Source of the DNA: Gammaproteobacteria bacterium
GTDB taxonomy: Bacteria; Pseudomonadota; Gammaproteobacteria; GCA-001735895
Assembly: GCA_024638385.1 (NCBI GenBank)
Contig: JAHEKJ010000030.1
Span: 1 to 33,908, forward strand
Direction: 5' to 3'
DNA length: 33,908 nucleotides
The translations under genes were made by a program, and so were the position numbers. Below are positions 29,291-33,908 of this stretch, piece by piece (the stretch's first letter is position 1; every line of letters starts with the position of its first letter). Below the pieces are notes generated by a model, which did not search any database, was not told where the DNA came from, and worked only from the letters and a program-made list of their open reading frames with translations.

Positions 29291-30572
29291 GCATTTCCCG
29301 TTCGGTGAGCGACTGCGCGTTCGCCAAGGCTTCCTTGGCGGAAATCTGCCCCGCGAGCGCGGCCGAGAATCGCTGACCGATCGCGGTGCCGATCGACTGC
29401 CACTCGGGAATCGACGCGAACTGGACGCCGACGTAGGGGACCGGCTTGACGGTCGGATTTTGCGGATCCGCTGCCTTGATGCTTTCCAGCGTCATCTTGG
29501 CAAAGGGCACTTTCTTGTAGTTCGGATTCATGTACAGCGACGTGCGGCTGCCCGGCGGGACGTTAGCCCAGCCTTCCTTGCTCGCGACCAGCTCCAGGTA
29601 CTCCTTGGAAGTCGCCCAGTTGATGAAATCGAGCGCGGCATCCTGCTTCTGGGTGCCGGCAGGAATCGCCAGCGCCCAGGCCCACAGCCAGTTGGCGCGC
29701 TTGCCGAGGCCAGCGTCGGGCGCCAGCGCGAAACCGACCTTGTCGGCAACTACCGAATCCTTGGGATTGGTGACGAACGACGCGGCCACGGTGGCATCGA
29801 TCCACATGCCGCATTTGCCCTGCTGAAACAGCGCAAGGTTTTCGTTGAAACCGTTGCCCGACGCGCCCGGAGGCCCGGCCTGCTTCATCAGGTCGAGATA
29901 GAATTCGAGCGCATTGGCCCATTCCCGGCTATCGAACTGCGGCTTCCAGTTTTCGTCGAACAGGCGCGCGCCGAAGGAATTCGCCAGGGTCGTGATAAAA
30001 GCCGCGTTTTCGCCCCAGCCGGCTTTGCCGCGCAGGCAGATGCCGTAGATTTCGTTCGACTTGTCGGTCATCGCAAGGGCGGCTTTCTTGATGAAATCCC
30101 AGCCCGGCGCGTCCGGCATTTTCAGGCCGGCCTTTTGCATCAGGTCGGTGCGGTACATGACCATCGACGACTCGCCGTAAAACGGCGCCGCGTAAAGCTT
30201 GCCCTCGTGCGACAGCCCCGCGGCCATGGCTGGCAGCAGGTCGCCCTTGTCGTAGGACGCCGGCAGCCCTTCGAGCGACATCAGCCAGTCCTTGGCGGCC
30301 CAGATCGGAGCCTCGTACATGCCAATGGTCATGACGTCGAAAGCGCCGCCCTTGGTCGCGATATCGGTGGTCACGCGTTGGCGCAGGACGTTTTCTTCGA
30401 GCGTGACCCACTCGACTTTGTGACCGGTCTTGGCGGTGAAGTCGCTGGTCAGACCCTGCATGCGGATCATGTCGCCGTTGTTCACCGTCGCGATCGTGAT
30501 GGTTTCCGCGCTGGCGCCGAACGTGGCTCCTGCCGTCAGCAAAGTCGCGGCTATAATGTATTTGAGTTTCAT
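29271..30572 (-). CDS. Polyol ABC transporter periplasmic substrate-binding protein (SmoE/MtlE type)
   Basis: A 433-aa binding protein. A signal peptide spans about residues 1-22 (lysine-containing start, hydrophobic core, ASA before ETITIATV). The mature part is a family 1 (CUT1) sugar-binding protein with EAPIWAAKDWLMSLEGL, APFYGESSMVMYRTDLMQKAG, WDFIKKAALAMTDK and GKCGMWIDATVAASFV. This resembles the mannitol/glucitol binding proteins of Pseudomonas and Rhodobacter. The ATG at 30572 has a strong GGAGG (30583-30579) 6 nt upstream. It is first in the importer operon and probably the most highly expressed, given the hairpins after its stop. Confidence 0.93.
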   Translation of the reverse strand: MKLKYIIAATLLTAGATFGASAETITIATVNNGDMIRMQGLTSDFTAKTGHKVEWVTLEENVLRQRVTTDIATKGGAFDVMTIGMYEAPIWAAKDWLMSLEGLPASYDKGDLLPAMAAGLSHEGKLYAAPFYGESSMVMYRTDLMQKAGLKMPDAPGWDFIKKAALAMTDKSNEIYGICLRGKAGWGENAAFITTLANSFGARLFDENWKPQFDSREWANALEFYLDLMKQAGPPGASGNGFNENLALFQQGKCGMWIDATVAASFVTNPKDSVVADKVGFALAPDAGLGKRANWLWAWALAIPAGTQKQDAALDFINWATSKEYLELVASKEGWANVPPGSRTSLYMNPNYKKVPFAKMTLESIKAADPQNPTVKPVPYVGVQFASIPEWQSIGTAIGQRFSAALAGQISAKEALANAQSLTEREMRRAGYY

Positions 30573-30808
30573 TTAATGCCTCCTCGGTTGTGAAGTCTGG
30601 TCGACCGCGCCGGCTTCGGCGCTGGTAACCAAATGTGTATGTGCAATCTAATAAAAGCCATTATGGTCAGAAAGTTGTGTGCAAATCCTATACTTAAATG
30701 CTGGTTTCTTATACTAATTTGCAGAAGACGGCAGTGCGCGGTCGTTATCCGCTGAACGCTTGCGGGGCCCTGTCTATCGGTCTTACCTGGGGTCGGCAAC
30801 CGTAAAAA

Positions 30809-30854
30809 CGGACTTTCTGTTGACTTCATTTTTGCGTAGCTTGTCTAAAGTCCG
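30809..30854. repeat. 8-bp inverted repeat with 30-bp spacer
   Basis: CGGACTTT (30809-30816) and AAAGTCCG (30847-30854) are perfectly complementary. A TTGACT (30820-30825) lies inside; with TCTAAA 18 bp later (30844-30849) it could be a plus-strand promoter, but no gene follows for 400 bp. It may be a decayed mobile-element end. Confidence 0.35.
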
Positions 30855-31060
30855 GTAGCAAACCCGCCGCCCGGCGCGCTCGATTATAAACACACGGGTA
30901 ACGGATTTACCAGATTCCCGCGATGCCGGCTCGGCCGCCTTGACGAATCCGCACGGGTAAGTACGGGGCCAATATAACGATTTCGACTCGACATCACGGG
31001 TCGTGAATCGAGTGTTCTGTCCCTCGATTTTACTCGTACCGCCCGCCCCTCCCGCCTTGA

Positions 31061-31199
31061 CTCCCACTAAATTCAGGTCACAGCAAATTTAAACCGAGGT
31101 CTATTGCGAGCCCTATTTTGGGGATCGAGCAGGCGTTAGGCGTGAGTTTGACCCGGCAATAAAATTTTGCTCTGACCTAAATGTATGTCGGGGTGGGAG
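31061..31199. mobile_element. REPIN/MITE-like element with imperfect terminal inverted repeats
   Basis: The left end (31061-31090) and the reverse complement of the right end (31163-31199) both begin CTCCCAC. They then share a core of the form TTHAGGTCASAGCAAA, with an 8-bp length difference between. GGTCAGAGCAAAATT-type ends resemble sequences I recall flanking REP-associated Y1 (IS200-like) transposase genes in gammaproteobacteria. No transposase is encoded within, so this would be a non-autonomous copy or remnant. It sits just upstream of the SDR-like gene at 31253. Confidence 0.5.
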
Positions 31200-31252
31200 C
31201 GGGGCGGGGAATTGGGTACCATGCCGGCTCGGTATCGATTCGGGGGAACGTC

Positions 31253-31948
31253 ATGGGGGCATTCGACGACAAGACGGCGATCGTGCTCGGCGGCACGTCG
31301 GGGATCGGGCTCGCGACCGCCGAGATGCTGCGCGAGGGCGGCGCGCGCGTAATCGCCGGCAGCCGTCGCGAGTGCGAACTGGGCGGTATCGAGACCGTGC
31401 AGATCGACGTGCAGGATCGCGCCGGCCTGCAGGCGCTGTTCGAAAAACACCAGGGTTTCGACTATCTCGTCAACGCCGCGACCGGCGGCAAGCGCGCGAT
31501 CGGCCCGTTCCTCGAGATGGACCTCGACGGCTTCCAGGGTTCCTTCGCCAAGCTCTGGGGCTACGTCAACAGCGTGCGCCTGGCCGCGCCGCTGATGGCG
31601 CAGGACGGCGCAATCGTGCTTTACAGCGGTTACCCGGCGCGCAAGTGGCGCCCGGGCGTGCTCGCGATCGGCAGCGTCGGCGGCGCGGTCGAGGCCTTCG
31701 TCAAACTCGCCGCGCACGAGATCAAGCCGGTCCGCATCAATTGCGTCTGCCCGGGCCTGATCGACACGCCGCTGTCGCCGCTTGAGGGCGACGAGCGCAA
31801 AAACTACTACCAGAAGGGCACCGCCGATCACGTGATTCCTCGCGCCGGCACGCCCGAAGAGGTTGCCGCCGGCGGCATTTTCCTGCTCGAGAACGAATTC
31901 GTCACCGGCACGATCGTCGATGTCGACGGCGGTGCGATCATCGCATGA
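31253..31948 (+). CDS. SDR-family protein lacking the catalytic Tyr-Lys pair
   Basis: A 231-aa protein with a clear SDR Rossmann fold. It has GGTSGIG (13-19), NAA at 74-76 in place of NAG, a Ser at 125, CPGLIDTP, and a C-terminal VTGTIVDVDGG. Aligning this with classical SDRs puts Ile139 where the catalytic Tyr belongs and Gly143 where the Lys belongs, and no Tyr or Lys is present between residues 132 and 150. It therefore probably binds NAD(P) but either does not use the standard mechanism or belongs to a divergent SDR subfamily. The ATG at 31253 has a GGGGGA upstream. The stop overlaps the next gene's start (ATGA), so the two are coupled. Confidence 0.8.
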   Translation: MGAFDDKTAIVLGGTSGIGLATAEMLREGGARVIAGSRRECELGGIETVQIDVQDRAGLQALFEKHQGFDYLVNAATGGKRAIGPFLEMDLDGFQGSFAKLWGYVNSVRLAAPLMAQDGAIVLYSGYPARKWRPGVLAIGSVGGAVEAFVKLAAHEIKPVRINCVCPGLIDTPLSPLEGDERKNYYQKGTADHVIPRAGTPEEVAAGGIFLLENEFVTGTIVDVDGGAIIA

Positions 31949-33084
31949 GTTTCGAACGCGTCCGCCACGCCCTCGAGGGCGATTCGCCGGGGCGCTCGAC
32001 CGAGCTCAACTATTTTCGCGTCGGCCCCGCCGACGCGGCCAGGAAAGTCTACCTGCAGGCCGCGCTGCACTCCGACGAGCAGCCCGGCATTCTCGTCCTG
32101 CATCATCTGTTCGAGCTGTTGACCGCGGCCGACGCCGCCGGCGAGTTACGCGCGCGCTTCGTCATTTTCCCGATGGTCAACCCGCTCGGCATGGGCGACA
32201 TCGAGTTCGCTCGCCACCAGGGTCGCTACAACCGTGCGACCGGCGTCAATCACAACCGCAACTGGCCCGATCTGTGCGCCGCGGTCGGCGAGCGCGTGGC
32301 CGACGATCTCGGCGACGACGCCGTCGCCAACGTCGCGCGCGTGCGCGCGGCGCTGGCTGGCTGGGTCGCCGAACTGCCGCAGGTCACGGCCTTCGACCAG
32401 TGGCGCCGGGTTTTGCTCAACGAGGCCTGCGACGCCGACTACGTCTTCGACGTGCACTGCGACGACGACTCGCTGATCCACATCTTCTCGATCCCGCAAC
32501 TCGCCGACACGATGCAGCGGCTCGCCAACTGGACCGGCGCGGCGGCGACGCTGATGGCCGAGGACAGCGGTGGCGCGTCGTTCGACGAAATCTGGCCGGG
32601 GCTCTGGCTCGAGCTCGCGCGGGATCATCCCGACAAGCCGCTGCCGTTGCCGGTGACTTCGTGCACGCTCGAGTTTCGCGGCCAGGGCGATACTTTCGAT
32701 GCGCTCAACCGCGCCGACGCCGAGCACCTGTACGGCTATTTCCAGCAGGAGGGCCTGATCGACGGCACGCCCATCGGCCAGCCCGGCCACGCGCCGCCGC
32801 CGACGGACCTGCGCGCGACCGAATACCTGCGCGCGCCGAATGCGGGGTTACTGGTTTATCGCGTGGATCTGGGCGACGAGGTGCAACGCGGCGACGTCGT
32901 CGCCGAGCTGCTCGCGCTCGACGGCGACGGCGCCTTCATCGCGCGAACGCCGATTACGGCCGGCACTTCCGGCGTCGTGATTTCGCGGGCGACGACCAAG
33001 TACGCATGGCGCAACTCCAACGTCGCCAAGATCGTCGGCCGCGAAATCCTCGAGACCCGCGGCGACTACCTGCTCAGCGACTAG
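31945..33084 (+). CDS. Succinylglutamate desuccinylase/aspartoacylase (AstE/AspA) family zinc hydrolase
   Basis: A 379-aa metallo-carboxypeptidase-fold deacylase (M14 AstE/AspA group). Zinc ligands are His42 and Glu45 in ALHSDEQPG and His171 in DVHCDDD. NHNRNWP (102-108) carries the substrate-binding Asn/Arg set. Glu243 in TLEFRGQGD is the probable catalytic Glu. The C-terminal 80 residues look like the barrel-sandwich domain common in this family. Such enzymes remove acyl groups from N-acyl amino acids or related amides; the substrate here is unknown. It overlaps the SDR-like gene by 4 bp, and its stop shares a CTAG with the convergent GFA gene. A polyamine-type transporter begins just beyond. 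Confidence 0.88.
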   Translation: MSFERVRHALEGDSPGRSTELNYFRVGPADAARKVYLQAALHSDEQPGILVLHHLFELLTAADAAGELRARFVIFPMVNPLGMGDIEFARHQGRYNRATGVNHNRNWPDLCAAVGERVADDLGDDAVANVARVRAALAGWVAELPQVTAFDQWRRVLLNEACDADYVFDVHCDDDSLIHIFSIPQLADTMQRLANWTGAAATLMAEDSGGASFDEIWPGLWLELARDHPDKPLPLPVTSCTLEFRGQGDTFDALNRADAEHLYGYFQQEGLIDGTPIGQPGHAPPPTDLRATEYLRAPNAGLLVYRVDLGDEVQRGDVVAELLALDGDGAFIARTPITAGTSGVVISRATTKYAWRNSNVAKIVGREILETRGDYLLSD

Positions 33085-33494
33085 GTGGGGCCGTCCGGCG
33101 TCCACTTCGCCGCCGGTAAATGCTCGTCGGCGCGCAGCCAGCTCACTTTCTCGTCGAGAAAGCTGTGGGTTGTCGGCCGCAATTCCTCGAGGTCGTCGAA
33201 CAGGCCGAGATACAGATGGATTTCATTCGGCCGGTTGTTCGCCTCGTAAGCGACTGGCGAACCGCAACGACCGCAAAAGCTCCGCTTGACGCCGTCGCCG
33301 GTCATATGGCACGCCGGGGCGTCACCGGTGAATTTCACCTGCTCCGGGCGAAAGCCGGCGAAGGTCGTCATGACCGAGCCGCTGTGGCGGCGGCAGGATT
33401 CGCAGTGGCAGTGCCCGACCCAGTCCGACGCGCCGTCGATCTCGAAAGTCACCGCGCCGCAGTAGCAGTGACCGGTCAGTTTTTGCTCGCTCAT
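33081..33494 (-). CDS. GFA (glutathione-dependent formaldehyde-activating) family protein
   Basis: A 137-aa zinc-binding protein of the Gfa/CENP-V fold. All seven family cysteines are present: Cys10 and Cys12 (GHCYCGAV), Cys29, Cys31 and Cys34 (CHCESCRRHSG), Cys74 and Cys77 (FCGRCGSP). Founding members were linked to formaldehyde-glutathione adduct formation, but most homologues have no proven function, so I leave the role open. The ATG at 33494 has GGAGG (33506-33502) 7 nt upstream. It is convergent with the AstE-like gene, with stops sharing CTAG (33081-33084), and divergent from the binding-protein gene at the right edge. Confidence 0.9.
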   Translation of the reverse strand: MSEQKLTGHCYCGAVTFEIDGASDWVGHCHCESCRRHSGSVMTTFAGFRPEQVKFTGDAPACHMTGDGVKRSFCGRCGSPVAYEANNRPNEIHLYLGLFDDLEELRPTTHSFLDEKVSWLRADEHLPAAKWTPDGPT

Positions 33495-33556
33495 CGGAGT
33501 CCTCCCGCGTTTGCCGCATGATAATCCGCGCCGCGGGGACCGTCGATAAAATTAGC

Positions 33557-33584
33557 TTGCCACCCCCAAGGCGCTTGCTAACAT
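33557..33584 (+). promoter_or_regulatory. Candidate promoter for the right-edge binding-protein gene
   Basis: TTGCCA (33557-33562) and TAACAT (33579-33584) are separated by 16 bp, about 100 bp upstream of the ATG at 33683. Hexamer agreement is moderate. Confidence 0.35.
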
Positions 33585-33682
33585 AGCCGCGAACGAGGTG
33601 AAGTCGGAACCAACAACAAGCTGGCGCGCCTGCCCGCATTCGCCCGGCCGCCGGCATACTCGACACGATCAGGAGGCATCCC

Positions 33683-33908
33683 ATGTTGCAGCACAAGTTA
33701 CTGCTCGCGAGCGCGACCGCGGCGCTCGTCTTCAACGCCGCGCCGGCGAGTTCGGCCGACATGCTGAAAAAAATCGGCAAGCCCGAAGGCCGGGTCGACA
33801 TCGTCGCCTGGCCGGGCTATATCGAGCGCGGCGAGACCGACCCGAAATTCGACTGGGTCACGACCTACGAAAAACAGACCGGCTGCAAGGTCAACGTCAA
33901 GACCGCCA
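33683..33908 (+). CDS. Polyamine-type ABC transporter substrate-binding protein, 5' part only
   Basis: The first 75 residues are visible before the window ends. A signal peptide (about 1-25, hydrophobic LLLASATAALVF, APASSA before DML) marks a periplasmic protein. The mature start VDIVAWPGYIERG, followed by DWVTTYEKQTGCKVNVK, resembles the spermidine/putrescine-type binding proteins (PotD/YdcS-like, family 1). The ATG at 33683 has AGGAGG (33671-33676) 6 nt upstream. Transporter permease and ATPase genes are expected to the right. The ligand (polyamine or related amine) is inferred from the family only. Confidence 0.85.
   Translation, partial: MLQHKLLLASATAALVFNAAPASSADMLKKIGKPEGRVDIVAWPGYIERGETDPKFDWVTTYEKQTGCKVNVKTA

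Larger units (their letters stand above)
30573..31252. other. 680 bp non-coding region: importer promoter region, inverted repeats and a REPIN-like element
   Basis: Noticeably richer in A and T than the surrounding genes. Near the importer start it holds the Shine-Dalgarno (30579-30583) and two direct repeats, TGTGCAATC (30640-30648) and TGTGCAAATC (30678-30687), 38 bp apart and possible AraC-type half-sites. No classical -10/-35 pair stands out, which fits activator dependence. An 8-bp inverted repeat lies at 30809-30854, and a terminal-inverted-repeat element at 31061-31199. Open frames here start with GTG inside repeats or overlap the promoter, and I do not call them. Confidence 0.55.

Noticed and set aside
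30783..31067. A 94-codon minus-strand frame in the intergenic island
   Set aside because: It starts with GTG inside the arm of the REPIN-like element, lacks a ribosome site, and overlaps an inverted repeat. No family was recognised.

Overview
The window is a GC-rich, densely packed stretch of chromosome, most likely from a gammaproteobacterium. The case rests on a HexR-type regulator beside an Entner-Doudoroff operon, a bacterial glgBXPC-pgm-glgA cluster, and a mannitol/pentitol module resembling the Pseudomonas mtl operon. I cannot place it to family. No rRNA, tRNA, CRISPR array, prophage or intact transposase is visible.

Positions 1-4404 (minus strand) hold zwf-pgl-edd-eda, the route from glucose 6-phosphate through 6-phosphogluconate to KDPG and pyruvate; eda runs off the left edge. 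Divergent from it is hexR (4502-5320). The roughly 100 bp AT-rich region between them carries three HexR-like palindromes spaced 42 and 21 bp apart. Positions 5501-18494 (plus strand) hold glgB, glgX, glgP, glgC, pgm, glgA and pgi: glycogen synthesis, debranching, phosphorolysis, and interconversion of glucose 1-phosphate, glucose 6-phosphate and fructose 6-phosphate. galU (minus) converges on pgi. Stored glucan can therefore be released as glucose 1-phosphate, turned into glucose 6-phosphate and sent into the Entner-Doudoroff operon, all from one locus.

Positions 19558-20028 encode a small flavodoxin-like protein. Positions 20301-30572 form a polyol module. On the plus strand are a long-chain mannitol/arabinitol dehydrogenase and a xylulokinase. 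On the minus strand are a complete ABC importer (binding protein, two permeases, ATPase), a ribitol-dehydrogenase-like SDR, and two tandem related AraC-family regulators. Imported polyols would be oxidised to ketoses, and D-xylulose would be phosphorylated into the pentose phosphate pool. No fructokinase is seen.

Positions 30573-31252 are non-coding. They hold the importer promoter region, inverted repeats, and an approximately 140 bp REPIN/MITE-like element. The right end has an SDR-like gene that lacks the catalytic Tyr/Lys, translationally coupled to an AstE/AspA-family zinc deacylase. It also has a convergent GFA-family protein and the start of a polyamine-type ABC binding protein.

I see no wholly novel multi-gene system. 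The observations most worth following are regulatory: -10 elements embedded in operators at zwf/hexR, a leader ORF plus a hairpin that hides the glgB Shine-Dalgarno, and a strongly structured gap between the binding-protein and permease genes of the polyol importer.
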